From positions 682,001 through 746,000 of the forward strand of contig NZ_CP096247.1 in NCBI RefSeq assembly GCF_023204875.1: DNA of 64,000 nucleotides, written 5' to 3'. Source of the DNA: Prevotella sp. E15-22. Its GTDB lineage: Bacteria > Bacteroidota > Bacteroidia > Bacteroidales > Bacteroidaceae. Of this stretch, positions 16,628-26,386 are shown piece after piece; position 1 is the first letter of the stretch, and each line of letters opens with the position of its first letter. The notes below the pieces were generated by a model. The model saw only the letters and a program-made list of their open reading frames with translations. It was not told where the DNA came from and searched no databases. Both the position numbers and the translations under genes were made by a program.

Positions 16628-17947
16628 ATGAGAATGAAAATAGAGACCATAGCAAAACAGGCAACTAAGAGTCTTGTGCTCTTGGGCGCCTTGCTGTGCT
16701 GGCCTTCTGCTATGCAGGCCCAGATTACCGTTGTAGACGAGGATGACGATGAAATTGAGGTCGTCGACGAACAGGGACTTGAGGAGATTGAGTTCCCTGA
16801 GTCTATGACAGACAACCTGGATAGTCTGATGAATCAGTATATGTCGAAAACATATCTGACGCCAGATAACGACTGTCAGATGAAGAACGAGAATCCCGCA
16901 TTCTCTAAAGAGGTATTCATGGATCGCTTGCATCGCATGCCTACCATCATGGAGATGCCTTATAATGATGTGGTGCAGTCGTGCATCGATCGCTATACTG
17001 GCCGCCTGCGCAGGTCAGTAAGCTTCTTCCTGGGCGCAGCCAACTTCTATCTGCCTATCTTCGAAGAGGCCTTGGAGGCTTATCAGATGCCTTTGGAACT
17101 GAAGTATCTGCCTGTCATCGAGTCGGCACTGAACCCCACGGCTGTGTCGCGTGTGGGTGCCACGGGTTTGTGGCAGTTTATGATAACCACAGGAAAGGCC
17201 TACGGACTGGAGGTTAACTCGCTGGTTGACGAACGTCGCGACCCTGTGAAGGCATCGTATGCTGCAGCACGTTATCTGCGCGACCTCTATCGCATCTTTG
17301 GTGATTGGAACCTGGTTATCGCAGCCTATAACTGTGGTCCTGAGAATATTAACAAGGCCATTCGTCGTTCTGGTGGCGAGACAGACTATTGGAAGATTTA
17401 TCCCTATCTGCCCAGAGAGACTCGCGGCTATGTGCCTGCGTTCATCGCTGCCAATTATGTGATGAACTATTATTGCGAGCATAACATCTGTCCCATGAAC
17501 AGTCAGTTGCCCACGAAGACAGATACGGTGGTGGTTAATCAGAATGTGAACTTCAGTCAGTTGGTGAGTGCCTGTGGTTTCGACCTTCAGATGCTTCGCT
17601 CGCTGAATCCCCAATATCGTCGTGACATTGTGCCTGGTGCCACCAAGCCTTCTGCCATCCGTTTGCCAGTGGCCGATGTGGCTCGCTTTATTGACATGCA
17701 GGACTCGATCTTCTCTGTCAATAGCGCCACAGACAAACGCCTTGTCGTAGAGGTTGAAGAGGAAGTGGTGAAGCCAGCAAAGGCCGACAGGCGTTCGAAC
17801 AAGGGTGCCCAGTGGCATACGATTAAACGTGGCGACACGATTGGCGGACTGGCCAGGAAGTACAGGACAACAGCTTCGAAGATCAGGAAACTGAATGGAT
17901 TGCGTAATAACAATATTCGTGCAGGACAGAAACTGAGAGTACGCTAG
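16628..17947 (+). CDS. mltD: Membrane-bound lytic murein transglycosylase D with LysM
   Basis: Cleaves peptidoglycan glycan strands to 1,6-anhydro-muropeptides in the periplasm. The 439-residue protein has an N-terminal export signal (hydrophobic residues about 16-31), an acidic stretch (residues 36-56), and a family 1 SLT domain. The catalytic Glu165 lies in I-E-S-A-L-N-P, followed by G-A-T-G-L-W-Q-F-M and A-A-Y-N-C-G-P. One LysM peptidoglycan-binding module is at about residues 395-438, opening W-H-T-I-K-R-G-D-T. The N-terminal signal lacks a clear lipobox Cys. It follows the DUF5683 gene by 9 bp. Confidence 0.94.
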   Translation: MRMKIETIAKQATKSLVLLGALLCWPSAMQAQITVVDEDDDEIEVVDEQGLEEIEFPESMTDNLDSLMNQYMSKTYLTPDNDCQMKNENPAFSKEVFMDRLHRMPTIMEMPYNDVVQSCIDRYTGRLRRSVSFFLGAANFYLPIFEEALEAYQMPLELKYLPVIESALNPTAVSRVGATGLWQFMITTGKAYGLEVNSLVDERRDPVKASYAAARYLRDLYRIFGDWNLVIAAYNCGPENINKAIRRSGGETDYWKIYPYLPRETRGYVPAFIAANYVMNYYCEHNICPMNSQLPTKTDTVVVNQNVNFSQLVSACGFDLQMLRSLNPQYRRDIVPGATKPSAIRLPVADVARFIDMQDSIFSVNSATDKRLVVEVEEEVVKPAKADRRSNKGAQWHTIKRGDTIGGLARKYRTTASKIRKLNGLRNNNIRAGQKLRVR

Positions 17948-17973
17948 TTATATATAATATGGTATAAGGAGGA

Positions 17974-20250
17974 ATGGCTATGGATGATGAGCAGATGAAA
18001 CTTGACGCAGTAGATGATAAGTTGATTAATGATGCGTTTGAAAGACTGATAAACGACTACCTGAACTCACGCCATCGTAAAAAGGTGGACCTGATTACAA
18101 AGGCATTCAACTTTGCCCGTCAGGCTCATAAGGGTGTGCGCCGTCTGTCTGGTGAACCTTATATCATGCACCCCATTGCTGTGGCTCAGATTGTTTGCTC
18201 TGAGATAGGACTGGGTTCTACGAGTATCTGTGCGGCCTTGCTCCATGATGTGGTGGAGGATACGGACTATACTGTTGAGGATATCGAGAACATGTTTGGT
18301 CCGAAGATCGCGCAGATTGTTGATGGTCTGACGAAGATCAGTGGTGGCATCTTTGGTGAACAGGCTTCTGCTCAGGCAGAGAACTTCAAGAAGTTGCTGC
18401 TCACCATGAGCGAGGACATCCGTGTTATCTTGATTAAGATAGCCGACCGTCTGCACAACATGCGCACGCTGGATTCACAGCCTGCCAATAAGCAATACAA
18501 GATAGCAGGCGAGACACTCTATCTGTATGCACCCGTGGCCCACCGACTGGGTCTTTATAAAATCAAGTCGGAGCTCGAGAACTTAAGTTTTAAGTTCGAA
18601 CATCCAGAGGAATATGCCTTTATAGAGAAGAAACTGGAAGAGACGCGTGTCTCCAGACATGAGTCGTTCGACCAGTTTATCGCACCTATCAAGGATGTGC
18701 TGCATAAGATGGGTATTGAATACGAGATTCGCGAACGCGTGAAAACGCCTTATTCTATTTGGAATAAGATGCAGAAGAAGCATGTGACGTTTGATGAGAT
18801 CTATGATATCCTGGCTGTGCGTATCATCTTTACGCCTAAGGTGCGTGAGGAGGAAATCAACGAATGCTTTAACATCTATGTGGCACTGACGAAAATCTAT
18901 AAGAGTCATCCTGATCGAACACGCGACTGGCTCAGTCATCCTAAGGCCAATGGCTATCAGGCACTTCATGTGACACTGATGTCGAAACAGGGTCATTGGA
19001 TTGAGGTGCAGATTCGCTCGGATCGTATGAACGAGATTGCCGAGCAGGGATTGGCAGCCCACTGGAAATACAAGGATGGCGCTGAGGGCGAGATTACTGA
19101 GGATGAGAATGAGTTGAACGAATGGCTGCGCACCATCAAGGAGATTCTTGATGATCCTCAGCCTGATGCCATGGACTTTCTCGATGCTATTAAGCTGAAC
19201 CTCTTTGCCAGCGAAATCTTTGTCTTTACGCCTAAGGGCGAGATCAAGACGATGCCTGCCGATTGTACAGTACTCGATTTTGCCTTCTCTATTCACACCT
19301 TCCTGGGCTCGCATTGTATTGGTGCTAAGGTGAACCATAAGCTGGTGCCCATGAGTCATCGATTGAAGAGTGGCGACCAGGTGGAGATCCTCACCTCCAA
19401 ATCGCATCATGTGCAACCATCGTGGATCAATTTCGTATCGACGGCTAAGGCCAAGGCTAAGATTCAGGCTATCTTGCGCCGTTCTAGTCGTGAAATCCAG
19501 AAGAAGGGCGAGGATAGACTACATGCCTGGCTCAAGAAGAACGGCTTTGAACCCACGTTGTCAGTCATTGACCGTCTTTGTAAGTTTCATGATGTGTCGC
19601 GCCGTGAGCTGCTGTTCCAGGCCATTGGCGACAATGTCATTCTCTTGGGAGAAAAGGATGTCGACGAACTGAAGGGAAGACACGCCAAGAAACCTGAGAA
19701 TGGTGGTGGATGGCGTAAATTCGTACCTTTTGTCAAGGCAAAGAAGCCTGAGGAAGAGGTGGCGAAACCTGAACTGTTCGTCGTTTCAAAGGACTTTAAC
19801 CGCAAGAAACCAATCTATATCAATGAGGATAACATCCGTCAGTATATCTTTGCCGACTGCTGTCATCCTATTCCTGGCGACGATACGCTGGGCTATATAG
19901 ATAATAACAACTGCATTGAACTTCATAAGCGTACGTGCCTGGTTGCTAATAAGTTGAAGGCAAGTTATGGCAACCGTATCCTCGATGTGAAATGGGATAT
20001 GCACAAGAAACTGTTCTTCGATGCTACGATACGTTTGGCAGGCATTGACCGTCGCGGACTGGTCAACGAGGTGACACGTGTCATCTCAAACCAGTTAAGT
20101 GTCGATATTCGCAAGCTGACGTTCACTACGGAGGATGGCATCTTTGATGGCACCATAGATCTGCGAGTGCACGATCGTGATGATGTTCGCGAGATCATTG
20201 ATAGTCTCAAGGAGGTCGATGATTTAAAGGAGATTTCACAAATCATGTGA
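17974..20250 (+). CDS. rsh: Bifunctional (p)ppGpp synthetase/hydrolase (Rel/SpoT)
   Basis: Makes and degrades the alarmone (p)ppGpp. The 758-residue protein has the full long-RSH order. The HD hydrolase has an intact H-D-V-V-E-D-T (His91, Asp92, Glu95, Asp96). Next come the synthetase domain (Y-S-I-W-N-K-M, D-I-L-A-V-R-I-I, N-G-Y-Q-A-L-H), a TGS domain (V-F-T-P-K-G-E-I-K-T-M-P), a zinc-finger/helical region with A-D-C-C-H-P-I-P-G-D, and a C-terminal ACT domain. Both catalytic halves look active, so it is probably the main stringent-response enzyme. It sits 26 bp after mltD and is likely the last gene of the par operon. Confidence 0.96.
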   Translation: MAMDDEQMKLDAVDDKLINDAFERLINDYLNSRHRKKVDLITKAFNFARQAHKGVRRLSGEPYIMHPIAVAQIVCSEIGLGSTSICAALLHDVVEDTDYTVEDIENMFGPKIAQIVDGLTKISGGIFGEQASAQAENFKKLLLTMSEDIRVILIKIADRLHNMRTLDSQPANKQYKIAGETLYLYAPVAHRLGLYKIKSELENLSFKFEHPEEYAFIEKKLEETRVSRHESFDQFIAPIKDVLHKMGIEYEIRERVKTPYSIWNKMQKKHVTFDEIYDILAVRIIFTPKVREEEINECFNIYVALTKIYKSHPDRTRDWLSHPKANGYQALHVTLMSKQGHWIEVQIRSDRMNEIAEQGLAAHWKYKDGAEGEITEDENELNEWLRTIKEILDDPQPDAMDFLDAIKLNLFASEIFVFTPKGEIKTMPADCTVLDFAFSIHTFLGSHCIGAKVNHKLVPMSHRLKSGDQVEILTSKSHHVQPSWINFVSTAKAKAKIQAILRRSSREIQKKGEDRLHAWLKKNGFEPTLSVIDRLCKFHDVSRRELLFQAIGDNVILLGEKDVDELKGRHAKKPENGGGWRKFVPFVKAKKPEEEVAKPELFVVSKDFNRKKPIYINEDNIRQYIFADCCHPIPGDDTLGYIDNNNCIELHKRTCLVANKLKASYGNRILDVKWDMHKKLFFDATIRLAGIDRRGLVNEVTRVISNQLSVDIRKLTFTTEDGIFDGTIDLRVHDRDDVREIIDSLKEVDDLKEISQIM

Positions 20251-20286
20251 TAAATTAATTAACAATTTTTTTAACACACAATCACT

Positions 20287-21141
20287 ATGGACTACAAAAA
20301 AGTTTTTGAAACGATGGTTGCTGAGACATCAAAGTATCTCGCCGATCATCGTCTAAAGACTATGGTGTTAGGTCTTTCAGGAGGTATTGATTCAACTGTA
20401 ACAGCAGCCGTTTGTCATGAGGTGGTTAAGCGTAATCCTGACTTGAAGTTCATTGGCGTGAGCATGCCTTGCACCACGAATTCTGTCGAGGAGAACGACT
20501 CGGCCAGCAAGGCTATGAAGGCTTTCTGTACAGAGTATTGGGTAGAAAATCTGCAGGCACAGTATCTGCTGATGAAGGCTACCTGTGAGCAACATTATGC
20601 GTCGACGGCTCTCTCTCAGGGTAACATCAAGGCTCGTCTGCGCATGATCTATCTGTATAATATCGCTTCAGTGACTGGCGGCATGGTGATGGATACCGAC
20701 AACCTCACAGAGCACTATCTGGGTTTCTGGACCATCCATGGTGATGTGGCCGATTATAATCCTATTGGCGGTCTGTGGAAGCACGAGGTGTATGCTTTGT
20801 GTAAGTATCTGTTCACTGAGGTGTTCACAGATACAAACGATGCACGCTATCAGGCTTTGAAGTCGGCCTACGACATCATGCCAACCGATGGTAATGGCGT
20901 GTCGGCTGGTGGCGACATGGCTCAGATTGCTCCTGGTCATACCTATGAGGAGGTGGACGACATCCTGAAAAGCTATATCAGTAAGAAGGATGAGCCCGAG
21001 GCTCAGACTGCCGAGGTGGAGCGCCTTAACAAGGTCTATGGCGCCGACACGGTGGAGCGTGTGCTGAACCGTCATCGCAACTCAGAGTTTAAGAGAAAGA
21101 GATTGCCCATTGCCATTGCGCGTGAGCTCTATGAAGATTAA
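20287..21141 (+). CDS. nadE: NH3-dependent NAD(+) synthetase
   Basis: Amidates nicotinic acid adenine dinucleotide to NAD+ with ATP, the last step of NAD synthesis. The 284-residue protein has the PP-loop S-G-G-I-D-S at residues 31-36 and the D-T-D-N-L-T-E block. The nitrilase-type glutaminase domain of long NadE proteins is absent, so ammonia or another donor must supply nitrogen. nadB, for the first step of the de novo pathway, lies 3.5 kb downstream on the other strand. A strong terminator follows. Confidence 0.94.
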   Translation: MDYKKVFETMVAETSKYLADHRLKTMVLGLSGGIDSTVTAAVCHEVVKRNPDLKFIGVSMPCTTNSVEENDSASKAMKAFCTEYWVENLQAQYLLMKATCEQHYASTALSQGNIKARLRMIYLYNIASVTGGMVMDTDNLTEHYLGFWTIHGDVADYNPIGGLWKHEVYALCKYLFTEVFTDTNDARYQALKSAYDIMPTDGNGVSAGGDMAQIAPGHTYEEVDDILKSYISKKDEPEAQTAEVERLNKVYGADTVERVLNRHRNSEFKRKRLPIAIARELYED

Positions 21142-21153
21142 ATAGTAAAAGTG

Positions 21154-21195
21154 AAGGTCCCTAAGTTTCGAATGAACTTAGGGACCTTTTTTTTT
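21154..21195 (+). terminator. Rho-independent terminator after nadE
   Basis: 14-bp stem AAGGTCCCTAAGTT / AACTTAGGGACCTT (21154-21188) followed by a nine-T run. The − strand side also serves as the downstream boundary of the merR gene. Confidence 0.9.
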
Positions 21196-21210
21196 ATGAC
21201 TCTTGATGGA

Positions 21211-21561
21211 TTATTGCAGTCCATCTAACTGTTTCTTAAGGGCTTGCAGATCGTCGCGTACAGCCATCAGACGGCTTAGCACATCGGCCTTCTTGTCGGC
21301 ACCGTCGCGGTTGGCAGTAATAATCTTCTTGGCTGCGGCCAACTTGAAACCACGCACTTTCACAAGGTTGTGAATCAGCTTGATTTGCTCTATGTCCTTC
21401 TGGGTATATTGGCGCACCTTGTTGGGACCTGAAGTCTTCGGCTTCAGATAAGGAAACTCCGTTTCCCAAAAACGAAGCGTGCTCTCGTTGAGGTCGAACA
21501 TCTCGGCCACCTCCTTGATGGAGTAATAGAGTTTCAAATTCTTATTCAGGTTCAGTGCCAT
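21211..21561 (-). CDS. MerR family transcriptional regulator
   Basis: A small DNA-binding regulator of 116 residues. The MerR winged helix is visible from residue 11: Y-Y-S-I-K-E-V-A-E-M-F, then S-T-L-R-F-W-E-T-E-F-P and R-Q-Y-T-Q-K-D-I-E-Q-I. The remaining residues form a short coiled coil for dimerisation. There is no effector domain and no cysteine cluster, so no metal or drug ligand is indicated. It is divergent from alaS and separated by 109 bp that hold both promoters. This short MerR type is common as a conserved single gene in Bacteroidetes; its targets are not evident here. Confidence 0.9.
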   Translation of the reverse strand: MALNLNKNLKLYYSIKEVAEMFDLNESTLRFWETEFPYLKPKTSGPNKVRQYTQKDIEQIKLIHNLVKVRGFKLAAAKKIITANRDGADKKADVLSRLMAVRDDLQALKKQLDGLQ

Positions 21562-21581
21562 AAATCCTTGTGATTTGTGTG

Positions 21582-21589
21582 CAAAGATA
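21582..21589 (-). promoter_or_regulatory. -7 box (TATCTTTG) for merR
   Basis: An exact TAnnTTTG match on the minus strand, 20 bp upstream of the merR ATG. Confidence 0.7.
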
Positions 21590-21633
21590 CGAAATTATTC
21601 TTAATTCGTCATCGTTTATTCACCATTTTTTTG

Positions 21634-21641
21634 TAATTTTG
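21634..21641 (+). promoter_or_regulatory. -7 box (TAATTTTG) for alaS
   Basis: TAnnTTTG match 29 bp before the alaS ATG. Confidence 0.7.
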
Positions 21642-21670
21642 CACCCAAATTGTAAAAAAGTAAAGAAACA

Positions 21671-24334
21671 ATGATGACCGCTAAAGAGATTCGCGACTCG
21701 TTCAAGACGTTTTTTGAGTCGAAACAGCATGCCATCGTGCCTTCTGCACCGATGGTAATCAAGGATGACCCCACGCTGATGTTCACCAACGCGGGTATGA
21801 ACCAGTGGAAAGATATTATCCTGGGTACACGCGACCCAGAGCCCCGTCGCCGTGCCGATACACAGAAGTGTCTGCGCGTTTCTGGTAAGCACAATGACTT
21901 GGAGGAGGTAGGTCACGACACCTATCACCACACCATGTTCGAGATGCTTGGTAACTGGAGCTTTGGCGACTACTTCAAAGAGGGTGCCATCGACATGGCA
22001 TGGGAATACCTGGTTAATGTGCTGAAACTGAATCCAGAGGATCTTTACGTAACCGTATTTGAAGGCTCACCTGAAGAAAATATCCCTCGTGATGACGAGG
22101 CTGCTAAGTATTGGGCCAAGCACGTGCCTGCCGACCATATCATCAACGGCAACAAGCACGATAATTTCTGGGAGATGGGCGATACAGGTCCTTGTGGTCC
22201 TTGCTCAGAGATTCACGTTGACTCTCGTACCCCAGAGCAGCGCAAGGCCAGCGGCAAGAGCGGTCGTGAGCTGGTGAACCAGGACGATCCTCAGGTTATC
22301 GAGATTTGGAACATCGTGTTCATGCAGTTCAACCGCAAGGCTGATGGTTCACTCGAGCCCCTGTCAATGAATGTGATTGATACAGGTATGGGCTTCGAGC
22401 GCTTGGTTCGCATGATGCAGGGCAAGCACTCTAACTACGACACGGATGTGTTCCAGCCCATCATTAAGGCCGAGCAGCAGATCACTGGTCTGAAGTACTT
22501 CACCTTCGAGGAGGAGACAGAGAAGCCCATCACCAAGGAACAGGACGATATCAACGTGGCCATGCGTGTTTGCGCCGACCACCTGCGTGCCGTTGCCTTC
22601 TCAATTGCCGATGGTCAGCTGCCCTCTAATGCCAAGGCTGGCTACGTGATTCGTCGTATCCTGCGTCGTGCCGTTCGTTATGCCTACACCTTCCTTGGTC
22701 AGAAGGAGGCATTCCTCTATAAGCTCCTGCCCACACTCGTTGAGGAGATGGGCGACGCCTTCCCAGAGTTGAAGGCTCAGCAGACACTCATCGCCAAGGT
22801 GATGAAGGAAGAGGAGGACTCTTTCTTGCGTACTTTGGAGAAGGGTATCGGCATGCTGAACGATGCTATGGAGCAGTTGAAGGCCAATAACAAGACAGAA
22901 CTTGACGGCGTTCAGGCCTTCCGCCTGTTCGATACCTATGGCTTCCCTCTCGACCTGACCGAGTTGATTTGCCGTGAAAATGGCTTTACTGTCAACGAGG
23001 AGCAGTTCAATGCCGAGATGCAGAAGCAGAAGGACCGTGCTCGTAATGCCGCTGCTGTCGAGAACTCAGACTGGGTAGAGCTGGCAGCCGGCGAACAGCA
23101 GTTCGTTGGTTACGACTATACTGAGTATGAGTGCCGCATCCTGCGCTATCGTAAGGTGACTCAGAAAAAGAACGAGTTCTATGAGCTGGTTCTTGACAAC
23201 ACACCGTTCTATGGCGAGATGGGTGGCCAGGTGGGCGACCAGGGTGTTCTGGTTTCTGAGAACGAGACCATCGAAATCATCGACACCAAGCGCGAGAACG
23301 GCCAGAGCGTACACATCGTGAAGCAGTTGCCAAAGGATACTGCTGCTCAGTTCATGGCTTGTGTTGATACTGATAAGCGCGACGCCAGCGCTGCCAACCA
23401 TACTGCTACCCACTTGCTCGACTATGCCTTGAAGCAGGTGCTGGGCGACCACGTAGAGCAGAAGGGTTCTTTCGTTAGCCCTGACACCCTGCGTTTCGAC
23501 TTCTCTCACTTCGAGAAGGTCACCGACGAGCAGATTCGTGAGGTGGAGCGCATGGTCAACGATATGATTCGTCAGGATATCCACATCGACGAGCATCGCG
23601 ATATGCCTTTCGACGAGGCTAAGAAGTTGGGTGCCATCGCCCTCTTCGGCGAGAAATATGGCGACAAGGTGCGTGTGGTTCGCTTCGGACCCTCATGCGA
23701 GTTCTGTGGTGGTGTTCACGCCAGCAGCACTGGTCGCATCGGTTTCTTCAAGATTATCTCTGAGAGCAGTGTGGCTGCCGGCATCCGCCGTATCGAGGCC
23801 AAGACTGGTAAGGAGTGTGAGGAACTGCTGTATCAAACCGAGGATATGCTGCGCGCCGTGAAGGCATTCTTTAATAATGCCAAGGACCTGCAGGGTGTCA
23901 TCAAGAAGTATATCGAGGAGCACGACTCTATGAAGAAGGAGATTGAGGGCTTCCAGGCACAGGCCGTAGAGCGCGCTGCCAAGCAGTTGGTCGAGAAGGC
24001 TCGCGAGGTTAATGGCGTGAAGGTGATTACAGCCGTTCTGCCCATGGCGCCTGCTGCTGCCAAGGACCTGGCCTTCAAGATTCGCGCTGCTGTCGACGGT
24101 TCTTTCGTTTGTGTATTGGGTACGCACGCCGACAACAAGCCCCAGCTCTCTATCATGATGAGCGACGACATGGTGAGCGACCACCAATTGAATGCTGGTC
24201 AGATGGTGCGCGAAGCTGCTAAGCTCATTCAGGGTGGTGGCGGCGGTCAGCCTCACTTCGCCCAGGCAGGCGGTAAGAGTGTTGACGGACTCAGTGCTGC
24301 TGTCGATAAAGTACTCGAACTGGCTAAGTTATAA
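21671..24334 (+). CDS. alaS: Alanine--tRNA ligase
   Basis: Charges tRNA-Ala. The 887-residue length is normal. The class II catalytic domain opens with R-D-S-F-K-T-F-F and includes [10 protein letters not shown] and the [11 protein letters not shown] block. The editing domain has the zinc-binding H-T-A-T-H and C-E-F-C-G-G-V-H motifs. A C-terminal DHHA1 domain has the G-G-G-G-G-Q-P glycine stretch. A second Met follows the first immediately, so the start is uncertain by one codon. Codon choice is strongly biased toward C-ending codons, as in highly expressed genes. The gene ends beside the TACC/GGTA repeat array. Confidence 0.98.
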   Translation: MMTAKEIRDSFKTFFESKQHAIVPSAPMVIKDDPTLMFTNAGMNQWKDIILGTRDPEPRRRADTQKCLRVSGKHNDLEEVGHDTYHHTMFEMLGNWSFGDYFKEGAIDMAWEYLVNVLKLNPEDLYVTVFEGSPEENIPRDDEAAKYWAKHVPADHIINGNKHDNFWEMGDTGPCGPCSEIHVDSRTPEQRKASGKSGRELVNQDDPQVIEIWNIVFMQFNRKADGSLEPLSMNVIDTGMGFERLVRMMQGKHSNYDTDVFQPIIKAEQQITGLKYFTFEEETEKPITKEQDDINVAMRVCADHLRAVAFSIADGQLPSNAKAGYVIRRILRRAVRYAYTFLGQKEAFLYKLLPTLVEEMGDAFPELKAQQTLIAKVMKEEEDSFLRTLEKGIGMLNDAMEQLKANNKTELDGVQAFRLFDTYGFPLDLTELICRENGFTVNEEQFNAEMQKQKDRARNAAAVENSDWVELAAGEQQFVGYDYTEYECRILRYRKVTQKKNEFYELVLDNTPFYGEMGGQVGDQGVLVSENETIEIIDTKRENGQSVHIVKQLPKDTAAQFMACVDTDKRDASAANHTATHLLDYALKQVLGDHVEQKGSFVSPDTLRFDFSHFEKVTDEQIREVERMVNDMIRQDIHIDEHRDMPFDEAKKLGAIALFGEKYGDKVRVVRFGPSCEFCGGVHASSTGRIGFFKIISESSVAAGIRRIEAKTGKECEELLYQTEDMLRAVKAFFNNAKDLQGVIKKYIEEHDSMKKEIEGFQAQAVERAAKQLVEKAREVNGVKVITAVLPMAPAAAKDLAFKIRAAVDGSFVCVLGTHADNKPQLSIMMSDDMVSDHQLNAGQMVREAAKLIQGGGGGQPHFAQAGGKSVDGLSAAVDKVLELAKL

Positions 24335-24339
24335 TCCAG

Positions 24340-24366
24340 TTCGGATCTTCCGAAAACATATTTTTC
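24340..24366 (+). terminator. Weak terminator-like hairpin after alaS
   Basis: A 6-bp stem TTCGGA / TCCGAA with a 3-nt loop (24340-24354), followed by AAACATATTTTT. The stem is short, so termination here may be partial, with transcription continuing into the array. Confidence 0.45.
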
Positions 24367-24371
24367 TAAGA

Positions 24372-24613
24372 TACCATACAGCGGTATCGTGACTACCAAT
24401 CTTTGGTATGCACGATACCGCTGCTTGGTATTCATACTACCGCCCTTTGGTAGCCACGCTACCACGGCTTGGTAGCCTGCCTACCAACGCTTGGTAGTGT
24501 GGCTACCAAGGCTTGGTACTGACGCTACCAAGCTTTGGTACTGAGAGTACCAAGGGGGTTGGTACTGAAAATACCAGAGGGGTTGGTACTGAGAGTACCA
24601 ACCCCATGGTACC
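24372..24613. repeat. Phased TACC/GGTA array, about eleven 22-24-bp units
   Basis: TACC occurs at 24372, 24394, 24416, 24438, 24460, 24482, 24504, 24526, 24548, 24572 and 24596. GGTA occurs at 24383, 24405, 24427, 24449, 24471, 24493, 24515, 24537, 24561, 24585 and 24608. Through the first nine units each motif recurs every 22 bp exactly and the two alternate every 11 bp; later units are 23-24 bp. Between the motifs sequence varies, although units 8 and 10 share CTGAGAG and units 6-9 share CCAA. Either adjacent pair can fold into a small hairpin (for example TTGGTAG / CTACCAA). The array fills the gap between the convergent alaS and nadB genes. No ORF is present. Confidence 0.95.
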
Positions 24614-24636
24614 ACGGGAAGTGCGTAATTTTAGAT

Positions 24637-24666
24637 AAAAAAAGCTCAACGCAAAGCGCGTCGAGC
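24637..24666 (-). terminator. Rho-independent terminator after nadB
   Basis: On the minus strand, a 9-bp stem (GCTCGACGC / GCGTTGAGC, one G-U pair) followed by seven T. It lies 31 bp beyond the nadB stop and just outside the TACC/GGTA array. Confidence 0.85.
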
Positions 24667-24696
24667 CTCAAATAAATGTGTTATGATGGTATTTAC

Positions 24697-26286
24697 TTAT
24701 TCCTTATCATAGGCATGAGCCGGATAGTCGATGGTATAGTGCAGTCCGCGACTCTCCTTGCGCTCCAAGGCGAAGCGCGTAATCAGGTAGCCCACGTTAA
24801 TCATGTTGCGCAACTCGCAGATGTCCTTGGTGGCTTTTACGCGCTTGAAAAGATTCTCGGTTTCCTCATACAGTGTGTCCAAACGCACCCAGGCACGATG
24901 CAGACGCAGGTCGGAACGGACGATACCCACGTAGTTCGACATAATCTCGCCCACCTCCTTCACACTCTGGGTGATGAGCACCTTCTCCTCGTTTGTCAGC
25001 GTGCCCTCGTCGTTCCATTCAGGCACCTTCTCGTTGAAGTCGTACAGGTCAACATGCTCCAGTGAGTGCTTGGCAGCGGCATCGGCATAGACCACAGCCT
25101 CGATAAGTGAGTTGGATGCCAGTCGGTTGCCACCATGCAGACCAGTGCACGAGCATTCGCCAATGGCATAGAGTCGCTCAATGCTTGAGCAACCGTTCAG
25201 GTCAACCTTGATGCCACCACACATATAGTGGGCTGCAGGGCGAACGGGGATATAATCGGTGGTGATGTCGATGCCCATAGACAGGCACTTCTGATAGATG
25301 TTGGGGAAGTGCTTGCGCGTTTCAACGGGGTTCTTATGCGTCACGTCCAGGCAGACATGGTCCAGACCGTGAATCTTCATCTCCTTGTCGATGGCGCGCG
25401 CCACGATGTCGCGTGGAGCCAGCGACAGGCGCTCGTCGTATTTCTCCATGAAGCTCTCGCCATTGGGCAGGCGCAGAATGCCGCCATAGCCACGCATGGC
25501 CTCCGTAATCAGGAAGGCAGGATGTGTCTCGCCAGGCGAGTAGAGGGCTGTGGGGTGGAACTGTACAAACTCCATGTCGGCCACGGTTCCCTTGGCACGA
25601 TATACCATGGCCTCGCCGTCGCCAGTGGCAATCACAGGGTTGGTGGTGGTCTGATAAACAGCACCGCAGCCACCTGTGCACATCAGTGTAACCTTCGACA
25701 GATAGGTGTCCACCTTCTCGGTCTCAGGGTTCAGCACGTAGGCGCCATAGCAATTAATATAAGGTGTGCGGCGTGTCACCTTTGCTCCCAGATGGTGCTG
25801 GGTGATAATCTCCACGGCAAAGTGGTTCTCCTTAATGTCGATGTTGGGGTTGTTGCGCACAGCCTCCATCAGGCCGCGCTGAATCTCGGCACCTGTATCG
25901 TCGGCATGGTGCAGGATGCGGAACTCAGAGTGTCCGCCCTCGCGATGCAGGTCGAAGGTGCCATCCTCCTTCTTGTCGAAGTTGACACCCCACTGTACCA
26001 GTTCCTTAATCTGCTCAGGTGCGTTTCTAACCACCTGTTCCACAGCAGCGCGGTCGCTGATATAATCGCCGGCAATCATGGTATCTTCAATATGTTTGTC
26101 GAAATCGTCGACGGCCAAGTTGGTCACCGATGCCACACCGCCTTGTGCAAACGATGTGTTGGCCTCGTCAAGTGAGGTCTTACAGATGAGGCACACCTTA
26201 CCTTTGTTTGCGCGTGCCACTTTCAGGGCGTAGCTCATACCTGCCACGCCAGCTCCTATAATCAAGAAGTCGTATTTATAGACCAT
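24697..26286 (-). CDS. nadB: L-aspartate oxidase
   Basis: Oxidises L-aspartate to iminoaspartate with FAD, the first step of de novo NAD synthesis. The protein has about 529 residues. It opens M-V-Y-K-Y-D-F-L-I-I-G-A-G-V-A-G, the FAD-binding dinucleotide fold. Family blocks include A-N-T-S-F-A-Q-G-G-V-A, H-R-E-G-G-H-S, V-Q-F-H-P-T-A-L-Y and M-C-G-G-I-K-V-D, and it ends with a succinate dehydrogenase-like helical domain. The frame reaches a TTG at 26308-26310, but this lies inside the promoter -7 box, so the ATG at 26284-26286 is taken as start. nadA and nadC are not in the window. Confidence 0.96.
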   Translation of the reverse strand: MVYKYDFLIIGAGVAGMSYALKVARANKGKVCLICKTSLDEANTSFAQGGVASVTNLAVDDFDKHIEDTMIAGDYISDRAAVEQVVRNAPEQIKELVQWGVNFDKKEDGTFDLHREGGHSEFRILHHADDTGAEIQRGLMEAVRNNPNIDIKENHFAVEIITQHHLGAKVTRRTPYINCYGAYVLNPETEKVDTYLSKVTLMCTGGCGAVYQTTTNPVIATGDGEAMVYRAKGTVADMEFVQFHPTALYSPGETHPAFLITEAMRGYGGILRLPNGESFMEKYDERLSLAPRDIVARAIDKEMKIHGLDHVCLDVTHKNPVETRKHFPNIYQKCLSMGIDITTDYIPVRPAAHYMCGGIKVDLNGCSSIERLYAIGECSCTGLHGGNRLASNSLIEAVVYADAAAKHSLEHVDLYDFNEKVPEWNDEGTLTNEEKVLITQSVKEVGEIMSNYVGIVRSDLRLHRAWVRLDTLYEETENLFKRVKATKDICELRNMINVGYLITRFALERKESRGLHYTIDYPAHAYDKE

Positions 26287-26307
26287 TGCAATGTTGTTTT
26301 GACGGTG

Positions 26308-26315
26308 CAAAGGTA
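26308..26315 (-). promoter_or_regulatory. -7 box (TACCTTTG) for nadB
   Basis: An exact TAnnTTTG match on the minus strand, 21 bp upstream of the nadB ATG. Confidence 0.75.
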
Positions 26316-26386
26316 CTAAGAATAATCGGAATAGATGATTTATAAACGATATTTTTTAGGTACATCACCTCATCTGTTGATATTTG

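Noticed and set aside
24372..24613. CRISPR array as explanation for the TACC/GGTA repeats
   Set aside because: Period of 22 bp is too short, repeats are only four bases with variable flanks, and no cas genes are present.
25228..26175. 315-codon plus-strand ORF opposite nadB
   Set aside because: Antisense to a clear nadB with all family motifs; a product of codon bias.
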